Source of the DNA: Paulinella micropora
Taxonomy: Eukaryota > Cercozoa > Imbricatea > Euglyphida > Paulinellidae
Assembly: GCA_019918135.1 (NCBI GenBank)
Contig: WBZZ01005824.1
Span: 7,501 to 71,500, forward strand
Reading direction: 5' to 3'
DNA length: 64,000 nt
Shown here: positions 1-9,249 of the stretch, piece after piece
Layout: each line of letters opens with the position of its first letter
Position numbering within the stretch: the stretch's first letter is position 1
Program-made: the position numbers and the translations under genes
Notes under the pieces: generated by a model
Seen by the model: the letters and a program-made list of their open reading frames with translations, nothing else
Told to the model about the DNA's origin: nothing
Databases searched by the model: none

Positions 1-114
1 AAACCGCTGTTTTAACTCATCGGGGAGCGAACTTAGACGTAGAGCATAAGCATTCGATTGGAGTCTGATGATAAGGCCCCGGGTGTCAACTCCATTAGGA
101 AGGTGGATACCCAG

Positions 115-927
115 TTACTCCCAGGCTTCAGCTTCTAGGAACTCCAAAAGCTGTGGGACTAAGTCAACGGGCGGAGCAGTATACTCGTCTTGGAGAGGAA
201 GGTTTGCGGTCGCCCACCTCTTGAGCTCACTGGAGTTACGGTTCGGTCTTCGTTCGCTATCATCCTCCGGCGGGAACTGCACTGAGTACTGGCGGAGAGA
301 CGGTGCCGTGTGGGCGCTTAAGAGGGAACGCATCCGCTCCACCTCCGCCTGTAGAGCAGCCTCAGCATCGGTCTGGATGACAGCTTCCGTCTCACTGGGA
401 ACGAGGGGAAGGGGGTCAGGATTCGCATTTCCCCGGAAGACCAGGTTAGTAAATTGTCCCCTGTCGATAGTATCCCCCGGTTTGAGGATCGGCGCCCGAA
501 GCCTGTCACTTCCTAGAAGGAGCTCCCGCTGATTATATTTGGAGTCCTCTGGAGGGATCCACAGTTTCGCCCCGGACCCCATCACTTGGTGGAGTCGGCG
601 CTCCTCGTCTGCCTGATCAGAGACCCGGGTGCGGTAGAGGTCTGCATAATGTTCCTGGAGAGTCTCTGGCGGGGGAGTCTCCATGGCTGAGTCCGTCTGG
701 ACCCGGAGGAGAAATTTGTGCTGGTTCCGGTCGAAGGCTTGGTTGTGTCGGAGCCTATTCGGTCTCTTGACCTCCCTCTTGGCGCGCTTGATATCTTCGA
801 GACGGGAATTAATCTTGCGTCTGGCCTTGGCAAGGATCTTCAGTGCGTCCGGTAGAAGAAATGACATCTCTAGCGGGTCACTCGACCGTGGTTCTTCCAG
901 GATGTGCCCGACCAGATCCCGTTCCAT
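115..927 (-). CDS. Unknown charged protein, element A
   Basis: 270 residues starting at an ATG at 927. The N-terminal third is rich in Arg and Lys (residues 35-70, KARRKINSRLEDIKRAKR-type helix) and residues 190-205 (AEVERMRSLL) could form a short coiled coil. No enzyme motif is visible. It is the most downstream ORF of element A inside the window, so it could be the start of a longer product or the end of a polyprotein. The function is unknown to me. Confidence 0.4.
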   Translation of the reverse strand: MERDLVGHILEEPRSSDPLEMSFLLPDALKILAKARRKINSRLEDIKRAKREVKRPNRLRHNQAFDRNQHKFLLRVQTDSAMETPPPETLQEHYADLYRTRVSDQADEERRLHQVMGSGAKLWIPPEDSKYNQRELLLGSDRLRAPILKPGDTIDRGQFTNLVFRGNANPDPLPLVPSETEAVIQTDAEAALQAEVERMRSLLSAHTAPSLRQYSVQFPPEDDSERRPNRNSSELKRWATANLPLQDEYTAPPVDLVPQLLEFLEAEAWE

Positions 928-1066
928 TCGTAACGTATGGCAAATGTTCAGCCAGAGCCTGGTTAAATGAGATCAGGGATCCCTCAGGACTTGTCGTTGG
1001 AGGCCCCGCGTGATGGACTGCAGTGCGGTTAACATACGGGGTACCTTGGTTATCTTCCGTCTGGAC

Positions 1067-2293
1067 TTAGGAGGTCTGGGATTCCGCCTGCTCAGCGGTG
1101 GTGGAGCCGGCTGGGCATCCTGGTAAGTATCCAATCGACAGGGCTGGGATAGGGGCACTAGGAGGAGCAGCGTCGACCCTCGGAGGCCCGACAGCTTCCG
1201 CAGCTTGGATGGCCTGCTTCAACGCGGCTTGGGGGGGCTGGGCCATCTGTGTGCTCGCCGCCATACTCTGCTGGAAACAGTCCTGCTGAGCCTGTGTCCA
1301 CCTCTTGGGTTCCACTAATGGCGGTGGGGGGGGACCCCGAGACCGCCGGAGCGACATTAACTTCAGGCCTAGCTTCTCTCCCAACCAGGCTAAGGGAAGA
1401 TGGAAGGGGAAGAGGGGAATCTGTTAGCGAGGGGGGGGGGGGGGATAGCAGACTCTATGATCTCCTCCACCGCGGAAGGGAGGGGCGGTGGGCCCAGGGT
1501 AGGATCCCAACTCCCAGGCGGGGAGGAGGGAGGAGAGTCAACCGGAATGTCTTGCGGCAGGTAGTGATGCTCCAGCCGAGCGCGGGCAATGTCGATTCGG
1601 GCCTGGATCCAAAGTTGCAGGGGGGGGGGGGGGGGGAATCCAAACGGTGAGACGCGATGGACTCGACCAGCCGCTCTTCTCGACTCGACTGAGGTGCGAC
1701 AGTGCAGCAATTGCGTCCTCCTCGTCATCACTGCCTGTTCCTGGCAACACATTATCCTCGGGGAAATCCAGCGGGTGATCGCCCGCTTGGGATCCCCATA
1801 GGAGGACGCCGACAGCAATCCACGCGGAGGCCTTGGCAACAACCGAGTCGGATCGAAAATATTCTTCAGGGCCATATGGTGCATCAGGGGTGGAGAGCTC
1901 CAGGAGACCATCCCTGGCCCCGACATCTATAAAAAGCAAGGTGAGCCGCAGGATGGCCCTGAGACGTTTGTAGTGCACAGCGGGCAGGGTGATGCCAAGG
2001 GGGCCGATGAAGCGAGGCGCGTGATCCCACTCCGTAGTCGAAGACCTGAAGCGGGATGTGTGATGGAGCAGGATACGGCCCATGATTCCCTGTGCCCGAA
2101 CAATAAGCACACGTGGGAGGCGACGCTGGACGTATCTAAGAACCCGGGCGGAGGAAAGTGCATGCCATGAGAAGAGGAGCATGAGGCTCCCATCCTGGAC
2201 GATGGATTCCAACGCCTTGGTGGTCCTCTCTGCTAGAGGCTTCCTGGCTCGAAGGAGGGATTGAGCTCCAAAGGAGGGAGATAAGAGGAACAT
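1067..2293 (-). pseudogene. Unassigned coding region of element A
   Basis: Overlapping minus-strand ORFs of 105, 178 and roughly 250 residues (after choosing internal ATGs at 1926 and 2293) cover this stretch. They contain proline runs and a hydrophobic or leucine-rich part (for example LYKRLRAILRLTLLFIDVGA-like residues), but no family motif. The coding signal changes frame more than once and the region looks broken. It lies between the USP-like ORF and the basic ORF at 115-927. Confidence 0.3.
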
Positions 2294-2309
2294 CTGACAT
2301 AGCCATTGG

Positions 2310-4865
2310 TTAAGTGCTCCTTGGGAGACTCGTGGCGCGGAGGGGGGGGTCAACTTTTTGCGGCGGAAAGGCAAGGAGTGGCTCGCGAACGTGCGTGGAC
2401 AACGACATCACGTTGGTGCCATGATACCGCTCCAAAGTATGTCGAAGTGTCGCAAATGCAAGAGAGGCCTGTGCACCTCCTCTGAGCCCGTCATGAGACT
2501 GCTTGAACTCGCTAAACCACTTGGCGGGCGGCTGGGGAAGGTGGTCTCGTATGCCTCGTTTGTAGACCCGGTAGACCGTAGAAAAACATAGAGGGGCGGA
2601 GGATGGCACAGGGTTCCGGGGTAGGAGACGACGCTCGATGGAGAGCCCCTGTCCCAGCAGGGAAAAAGCCCGAGAGTTGAAGGAAGCTGCATTGGAGGAA
2701 TGCTCCCCCTTCTTGTCTTCTGCCATCTTCCGGAGGTTTCTGATGATCTTGCGGAGGCGCTGTCGGAACTGTCGATTTGTCTTCGGGGCGGAACTGAGTC
2801 CCAAGATCGGACGTTGGACTGCAGGGAAAGGATGTTGAACCACAACGGGGTCCGGAAGGGATGAAGCTGTCCGCTTGAACAAAAGTTGAACCCCATAAAC
2901 AGCAATCATCCTGCATGCCATCTTGTTCGGGAGGATGGAAACGGAACAGTCATCGCATTTGACCCACTCCCCGGAACTATTCCGGTCCAGAACGAACGCG
3001 TGAGAATGCTGTCGCGAGCGTGCGTTCCCTTCCATCTGGATGCAGATGGCGCTTTGGAGAGAGTAGGAGAGCGCCTTTCCATCATGCGACCACCGGCGAT
3101 CCAAGAAGAGCGAAGGGTGGAAAGAGACATTGTGGTGTGCGGACCGGGGGAAACGAAGATTCAGGAGCCCAAGAGGCCGATGAATGTCAAGGAGAAGACA
3201 TTCTGCATGCTCACGAATCGATCGAGTCTGCACCCCTTTATCGCCTCCGCAGTGAGCGCATAGGAAAGGTTCAGAGGAAGGGCCCCCAAGATGCCATCTC
3301 GCCAAAAGCTCAGTAAGGGGGAAAGGTGAGCAGTCGTCAGCCAGGATAGAAAGTGAGAGTGGAAGGGCCCAAGAGGAGGACTGGGAGGCAGTGGAACAGA
3401 CGCTGCATGCTGAAGTCGAAACTACGTGCGGGAGCCAGGATTCCAAAAATACCCCACTCGGGAGGAAGGAAGGCCCGGCGTCCCGCAGAAGCAACAGTAG
3501 GCCCCGTGTTGCCAGTCCGGTGTCGCCGCCGCCGTGGACGTCCGGTCCGGGGCACACGCTGCGGAGAACAACAGGGTAGCGGAACCAGGCGCAGGAAAGA
3601 GGCTTGAATTCCTGTGTGGTGTGCCCCACCTGCGGGCGGAGATCGTCCAACGTATTAATGATAGCGCTGGTAGCCGTCATCTGGGGTCCGAGCATGGACC
3701 TGGGCGGGCGTGCCAAAGCCCAGTTCCGTAGGAAAGACGAGAGTTTGGGAAAAGAGGCCAGAAGTTGGGCTGCACTCATTAAGAAACAATGCCGGTCATC
3801 CGGGTTCTTAATACCCCTGTAGGGAAGAGTAGGTAGGACCGCAAGAGCTTGACGGGTACGGGCCGGACGACCTTTTCCCTTAGAAATAATTCCAACCCCT
3901 GAATACTCCCCCTGATCTTTTATAGACAACGAATTGCTCTGGTTGGGGCCAGTGCTTGTGGTCGATGCAGGTGGAGCACTAGCGATCTTCTTCACAAAAG
4001 AGCGTCGGGGACGATATCCAGCGGATTCTTCCTCGTAAAAACCTGCCATCACGTCCTCCTGCTCCTCAATGGTAGCCACTCTCTGGTGAGCGAGTTGCCG
4101 TTCCCGTCGGATTGCTTGTATGTCCCTCGGGCCAAAGAAAAGACCTCCGTTGGAGCTTTTCGAGGGAGCGCGACGGGATCCAGTGACTTGAGAACGGCGG
4201 GAGTGAACCTCGATAATTTCAGGTGGCGGCGATGGAGGAAGGGGGGAACCCGGGGGGGGGGGGGGGGGTGGTCCTGTGCAACGGGGCCTCCTTTCGCCTC
4301 TCCCCCTGAGGGCAGTCTGGCCTTCTTCTGCACCACAGCAAGAGAGCCCTGAGGTCCATCGAGGGTCGTGCATCTTGACCTTGTTGTGCAGGAATGTCAG
4401 ATGGGACAGCGGGTGGTGCAGCTGGCGTGGTCGTCTTGATATTGCTCTGGGAAACAGTGGTGGTCGGTCCGTCCTCGGCAGCCAGGGCCTGGGTGCTGGG
4501 GATTGGTATGGAAGGGGGCGGCGCCTGTAGTTGCGGTAGAGGGGGGATTTGTCCCTTATCCACGTGGCCAGCAGCAGCCAGGGGGGTCGGAGGGCTGGCG
4601 AGTTTGGGTCGTTTACGTTTCCGCTGCAGACGTCGGCGTGCGTATCTATACTGCTTCCGCTTCTGGAGGATGGGCATCCATGCGGCCTGGGAGTTCCACG
4701 CCTTTGTTCGGCTGATGACCGAACTGGGCAGGAGGTCCAACAAGGTAAGCCACCCTTCTTTGTACGCTTGTTCCAAATCCTGCTGTCTGGCTTCCTGGAG
4801 TGAGCTGCCAGGATTGACGTGGCTGACAATGTTCTTGAGGGCTGCACTACGGGGGGAGTCACCAT
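2310..4865 (-). CDS. USP (ubiquitin-specific protease, C19)-like protein, element A
   Basis: 851-residue ORF. The first 340 residues are Pro/Arg/Ser-rich. A USP-type catalytic core follows: the Cys box GIKNPDDRHCFLMSAAQLL at about 351-369 (Cys360 as nucleophile), a zinc-finger-like CxxC at 536-539 (CAHCGG) in the finger region, and a His box with HSHAFVLD (His620/622), then KCDDC (Asp638/639) and the closing VYGVQLLFKR that matches the usual AYLLFYxR ending. Known USPs remove ubiquitin from proteins. Here the order Cys box, CxxC finger, His box and final Leu-Phe strand supports the family; activity is inference. It belongs to the same minus-strand series as the Ulp1-like ORF. Confidence 0.65.
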   Translation of the reverse strand: MVTPPVVQPSRTLSATSILAAHSRKPDSRIWNKRTKKGGLPCWTSCPVRSSAEQRRGTPRPHGCPSSRSGSSIDTHADVCSGNVNDPNSPALRPPWLLLATWIRDKSPLYRNYRRRPLPYQSPAPRPWLPRTDRPPLFPRAISRRPRQLHHPLSHLTFLHNKVKMHDPRWTSGLSCCGAEEGQTALRGRGERRPRCTGPPPPPPPGSPLPPSPPPEIIEVHSRRSQVTGSRRAPSKSSNGGLFFGPRDIQAIRRERQLAHQRVATIEEQEDVMAGFYEEESAGYRPRRSFVKKIASAPPASTTSTGPNQSNSLSIKDQGEYSGVGIISKGKGRPARTRQALAVLPTLPYRGIKNPDDRHCFLMSAAQLLASFPKLSSFLRNWALARPPRSMLGPQMTATSAIINTLDDLRPQVGHTTQEFKPLSCAWFRYPVVLRSVCPGPDVHGGGDTGLATRGLLLLLRDAGPSFLPSGVFLESWLPHVVSTSACSVCSTASQSSSWALPLSLSILADDCSPFPLTELLARWHLGGPSSEPFLCAHCGGDKGVQTRSIREHAECLLLDIHRPLGLLNLRFPRSAHHNVSFHPSLFLDRRWSHDGKALSYSLQSAICIQMEGNARSRQHSHAFVLDRNSSGEWVKCDDCSVSILPNKMACRMIAVYGVQLLFKRTASSLPDPVVVQHPFPAVQRPILGLSSAPKTNRQFRQRLRKIIRNLRKMAEDKKGEHSSNAASFNSRAFSLLGQGLSIERRLLPRNPVPSSAPLCFSTVYRVYKRGIRDHLPQPPAKWFSEFKQSHDGLRGGAQASLAFATLRHTLERYHGTNVMSLSTHVREPLLAFPPQKVDPPLRATSLPRST

Positions 4866-6035
4866 GGGAGACTCTGTCTACCCAGTCCAGGTTGGAGCTG
4901 TACTTGTGGTGGATACTAGCACCAATCTCTCGGACGAGGTCGGGTCCCAGGTGACAGTCGGATGACAGGAAGGTGGGCAGGTCCACCGTGGCCATCAGAT
5001 CCCCTCGCGGCATCGACTTAAGGAAGACAAACTTGGGCGGTGGCGGAGCTCCGGGGTCGGGTATGCTGCCGGAGGCTGGAGGGCCCGTCGGGAGATCGGT
5101 CGGAGCCAGGGGTGCACCAGTGGACCGCGGGGCGGTCGTCGGAGACCGCTGAGGGGACAACTGTGGAGGCCGCTTGGGTGAAGATGACGGCGGGGCCGTA
5201 GGAGGAGGGCGGTCGGGGGGGGGGATCCGCCGGGGTGGACAGAGTGGAGGACGTAGAGGAGGACGAGGAGGATCGCGTACGGTTGGAGTTTCCGCCTCGG
5301 TGACGAGTTGACTCGGTAGAGGAGGGATGGTGGCCACGACGAGGGGAAGGGGTGGGGGGGGGTCCCGGCCGGCGTGGTCTAGACCGGTCCTGGTCCCGGG
5401 GGCGGAGTCGGGACCCATCCCTTGGTCTGTAGCTCCCTTCCTGGCGACGCCGCGGCGATCGTGAACCAGACCCGGTCCTAGCCAGTCGAAGTCCTCCTCG
5501 GGGGGAACGGGACCGAGAACGTCTATCTCGCTTCCAATTTTTAGGCTGGTGGGGCACGTCGCGGCTGCGTGAGCGGGGCCTTCTTCTTCCGCGGGGGGGT
5601 GAGGGCGAGAAACCAGTGGGACGTCTTTGGCCCTTCCCGCTCCATTCGGGAGCCCTCGTGGGGGGGTGGGGGGGGGGTGGGGGGCGCTCGTGTGAAGACT
5701 GCTCTGCCCCCACCCCGACCCTCCTCATGGTGGGGCTGCTGTCGTGCGTGCGCGCGGTGAAGTCGGTCAGCGTCAGTTGAGCGCGACCCGGAAGGGATCC
5801 AACGTGACCCACGGGAGTCCGTGCGTGCGGGTGAGCTGCGGCGGGAGGATCTGGCGCGGGACGCAGACTGTGAGCGCTCTTTGCCCCGTGGGCTGAATGA
5901 CCTAGAGCGTCGCCTCGGTGGGGGGGCGCGATCGTTGGACTTGGGGGGGGGGGGTTCCCGGGGAGGGGGCGGGCGGGAGCACGCAGTCCGGAGGTCCTCC
6001 CGGGGTTCCTTGGTATCCCGCTGGGAATGGACCAA
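4866..6035 (-). pseudogene. Proline/arginine/serine-rich linker region of element A
   Basis: Three overlapping minus-strand reading frames (399, 264 and 164 residues) cover this interval. The proteins are dominated by Pro runs, RSRS-type stretches and acidic-basic blocks (for example RRSRSRSPRGG), resembling disordered RS or proline-rich regions. No globular domain can be seen. Which frame is translated where cannot be decided from sequence; the low-complexity G/C tracts make the frame unstable. It separates the USP-like ORF from the Ulp1-like ORF. Confidence 0.35.
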
Positions 6036-6196
6036 GGTTCCGAGGGGGGGCTGGGGGGGAATGGGCTTCCGACTGGTCCCCTGGGTCTCGTCGTTCGTCA
6101 GCCTAGCGGGCTCAGCGTCGTACTGGGGAGCTGGCGGATCCGGAGGGAGAGGGATGGGTAACGTAGGGGGGCTCTTGGGGGTCCGCTCGATCGACG

Positions 6197-9100
6197 TCAG
6201 GGATCTCCCGACCGCGTTGACTGCCTCCTTTCCCGAATCAGGAGAAGGGACCGTGATTTGGGAAGGGGGGCGGTATCAGATGAAGTAGGCAAGGCAGGAG
6301 AGGGAGAAGGGGCTACTGGTACGTGGCAATGCCCTGGAGGTCTGCCCCAGGTCGAGGGGATGGGGGGGATGTCCGCTGGAGAGGCCGTCACCTCCGGAAT
6401 CGAAAGGGGCAGGTCAGGGGGGTCCGAAAGAGGAGCAAGGGGCATTGCGAGAGTGGGAGGGTCAGGGTCTGCGGGCCCAGCGGACCGTGGAGCGGTGCTC
6501 TCGGAGGAGGACTCCCTTCTGCTGGGACTACCATCCGGGGCGGAGTCCACGGTTGTGGGTGCTGAGGGAGCTGGAAAAGCCTGCCTCTTTTCTGGCGTCT
6601 CCTTGGCACGAAGGGTGCCTGCATGACTCTGCGACGTCAGGGTCTCGGTGGGCCCAAAGGCGTCCCCGGGCTCCGGGGTAACGGTGGGGGGCGAGATCGG
6701 AACGTAAGGCGGTGCGGGCGATGAGGTAGGCATGAGGGGGGAGGTGCCAGCGACCGTGTGCGTGGGGCGTCCCACTGAGGGGCAAGGTGGCCCCATGTGG
6801 GGAGAGGTAGAGATCACAGAAGAGGTACCAGGTGGGAAGGGAGGTGAGGGCGGCCTGGAGGGGACAAGGGGGGCGGCAAAAGGTGGTGCGCGATGTGGTG
6901 ATCCGGAGCTCCCGGAGCCAGGGGCCAGTGGGACAGACCGAGCGGGGGCAGGCTCTCCTCTGCTGGGAAAGTCCTCTTTAGCTGGGGCAATAAACGCGGA
7001 ATCCGAGGGAGGTGGAGGGGTCGGACGCCTCTCTGCCTTCCCCTCCGCTTCATCGGGAAAATCCTCCATCTCCTCCTCCAGCAGGTAGTCGAAGAGGTTT
7101 ATCTGCGCCACCTTCTCGGCTGGAGAAAGGGTTTCCCACTCCCCTTGCAGCTCGTCGTTCCAGTCAGGATCCGCCGGCGGACGTGGGGGGTGAGTGGCAG
7201 CGACTATGTCTCCCATCCGTTGGGACATTTCTGACGTCGGCGACACGCGCTGATCTCCTGTCGGTATGCTGCTGGGCTCCATTGTCTCCGCGATGGACGC
7301 CCTTGTCGGATTGACTTCTGGGGGGGGGGGGGGGGGTGAGAACATCCGTACCCCTGTGTGGTCAGGCGACAACCCCATAGGTGCGAGCAGCTTCGTCTCC
7401 GTTGACATCCGGGGGGGGGCAGAGTCCTCCTTGAGTGCGTAGTTCTTGGCCTCCCGTTGGCCGGGGCCGTCCTCGGCCTGTGCGGGCGAACTCGATACCA
7501 CTTCTACCTGGGGCTTAATGTCAGAGACCGGGTCCTCGGCGGGGTCTAGGCATCGGGGCTCCTTACCGGATCTTAGCGACGGTGGGTCCGGTCCCGACTC
7601 CCAGGGCGCTAGGGAGTCAAGCACAATTATCTCTCTATCCTGAAGGGTGAAGGAAGTCTCCGCTATCCCCACTTCCCGGACTAGGCCAAGGCTCCAGGGG
7701 GATCTCTGTTGCCTATCGCGTTCTGGTCTGTCCTGTGAAGTGTTGCCGAGGTGTAGGCGAAAGGATGTCGCGTCAATTTCTTCGTCATCCGAGCTGGGAG
7801 GGCTCCAGTATCCAGCCTGGGAAGCGTCAGAGTACAGGGCCGCCTGGGTCAGCCGGAACGTCCGCGATAGGCGAAGGAACAACCGACGTCGAAGAATGGC
7901 GGTCTTCGTTTTCCGCGTGCCGTTCAGGAGGCTAGCAAAAGCCCGGGTCACTTGGGCGTTCCGGGCCTCGAACTCATGGTCAGCCCGTATGTGACGTTCG
8001 CGGTTGAGGTGAACATCTCGGTAGGCTGATGGGTCGGTCACTTCCCAAATGCGTCGTTTTGCGGGAGGTAAAACTTTGTCCCTGCCAGCGCGCCCATCGA
8101 TAACCTGCATGCGCCATTCTGCATGGCCGCGTTTGACCTTCCGTGTGAACTCCACAGGTTGATCCGTCGCGGTAGTAGGAGGACTGCTGAGAGATGTCAT
8201 TTCTGGGTGGACGGTCTGCGCATGCTTGAGTCGCCGGAAGACGTTTCCACGAAACTCACCCATATCCGGCATCTCTGCTAGGGACAGGGGCGCGTCGGCA
8301 GAAAGGCACGAGGGGTTCAGGGCTACTCGTTGCAGGTGGAAGAGCATGTGCAGGCCACAATCCTGCCCCTCCTGTTTTGGTACAGGGACACAGATGTATC
8401 CAGGTAACGGTGAAGTGGAGAGGAATCCCACTCGATTAAGGTTCTGATACCATGACGTGAGGATCTGTTTGAGATCGAAGTTGGGGCAGCTCGCTGTGCA
8501 GGATGGTAAGGAGTCCAAGAAGAGGACGAGCGGTAGGTCTCGTGATCCAGACTTAGCCGTTGCAGGCACCGAGCCGACTGCTCTGCCGGGTCCTCTTCGT
8601 CGTAGTGATGTAGAAATCACCAGGAGTGCCCAGTGACGTTCGCTGATGTTAAGCGGGATGAGAACATGCTCGTACCCCGGGTCGACGGGCTGGTTCTTCA
8701 AAGCCATGTACAGGATGTCCTTTCGAGACTCCCCTTGGGTCCGGACTTTCCAAAAGAAATCGGGTCCGATAAGGAGACATCGATTGGTACGTGCCTGGAC
8801 TTCGAGCTCACGTATGAACCAGTGTATCACGTCGGTGTGAAGCCATCCTCCACTCTTCACCTCCTCCACTACTGCCGTTGGCACATGAAAGCTTTCCTCC
8901 GTAGCAGTGTCATGAGTCCAGATCGGGCAGATGCTGGGTGTTGGCTTGGGAACAGTCGGGGCCTCCAGGGGGGCCAGGGCAGACTTCTTGTTCTGTTTGT
9001 GCAGGCGCCGGTACCGACTCGGTGAAGAGGGGGGGCTGCCTGCCATGTCCACCGATGGGAAGACACTGTTTAGGGCCTTGTGCCAAAGATCTCGGCGTGT

Positions 9101-9241
9101 CTCCAGATCCATGGAAATGGGACCAGCATGAGCGGGGCACATATCGTCTGACAGTGGTCGTAGCCAATGGCGCCCTTCTGCGCCACTCTTTGGAAGTTCA
9201 ACAGGGAGCCGCTTCCATCTTCGGGCGTGAGCAGTAAGCAT
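6197..9241 (-). CDS. Ulp1/SENP-type (C48) cysteine peptidase with long disordered C-terminus, element A
   Basis: 1014 residues from an ATG at 9241. Residues about 115-330 carry a Ulp1 fold signature: GGWLHTDVIHWFI (131-143) corresponds to the usual WLND substrate-groove motif, then HVLIPLNISERHWALLVI with His203, LFLDSLP with Asp243, and KQEGQDCGLHML with Gln290 and Cys295. These are the expected catalytic His, Asp, Gln and Cys in the right order and spacing. Known family members cut SUMO or other ubiquitin-like proteins. The C-terminal 600 residues are Pro/Ser/Thr-rich and probably disordered. The gene is followed within the same strand by other element A regions. A decayed homologue is present in element B. 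Confidence 0.75.
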   Translation of the reverse strand: MLTAHARRWKRLPVELPKSGAEGRHWLRPLSDDMCPAHAGPISMDLETRRDLWHKALNSVFPSVDMAGSPPSSPSRYRRLHKQNKKSALAPLEAPTVPKPTPSICPIWTHDTATEESFHVPTAVVEEVKSGGWLHTDVIHWFIRELEVQARTNRCLLIGPDFFWKVRTQGESRKDILYMALKNQPVDPGYEHVLIPLNISERHWALLVISTSLRRRGPGRAVGSVPATAKSGSRDLPLVLFLDSLPSCTASCPNFDLKQILTSWYQNLNRVGFLSTSPLPGYICVPVPKQEGQDCGLHMLFHLQRVALNPSCLSADAPLSLAEMPDMGEFRGNVFRRLKHAQTVHPEMTSLSSPPTTATDQPVEFTRKVKRGHAEWRMQVIDGRAGRDKVLPPAKRRIWEVTDPSAYRDVHLNRERHIRADHEFEARNAQVTRAFASLLNGTRKTKTAILRRRLFLRLSRTFRLTQAALYSDASQAGYWSPPSSDDEEIDATSFRLHLGNTSQDRPERDRQQRSPWSLGLVREVGIAETSFTLQDREIIVLDSLAPWESGPDPPSLRSGKEPRCLDPAEDPVSDIKPQVEVVSSSPAQAEDGPGQREAKNYALKEDSAPPRMSTETKLLAPMGLSPDHTGVRMFSPPPPPPEVNPTRASIAETMEPSSIPTGDQRVSPTSEMSQRMGDIVAATHPPRPPADPDWNDELQGEWETLSPAEKVAQINLFDYLLEEEMEDFPDEAEGKAERRPTPPPPSDSAFIAPAKEDFPSRGEPAPARSVPLAPGSGSSGSPHRAPPFAAPLVPSRPPSPPFPPGTSSVISTSPHMGPPCPSVGRPTHTVAGTSPLMPTSSPAPPYVPISPPTVTPEPGDAFGPTETLTSQSHAGTLRAKETPEKRQAFPAPSAPTTVDSAPDGSPSRRESSSESTAPRSAGPADPDPPTLAMPLAPLSDPPDLPLSIPEVTASPADIPPIPSTWGRPPGHCHVPVAPSPSPALPTSSDTAPLPKSRSLLLIRERRQSTRSGDP

Positions 9242-9249
9242 GACCCACC

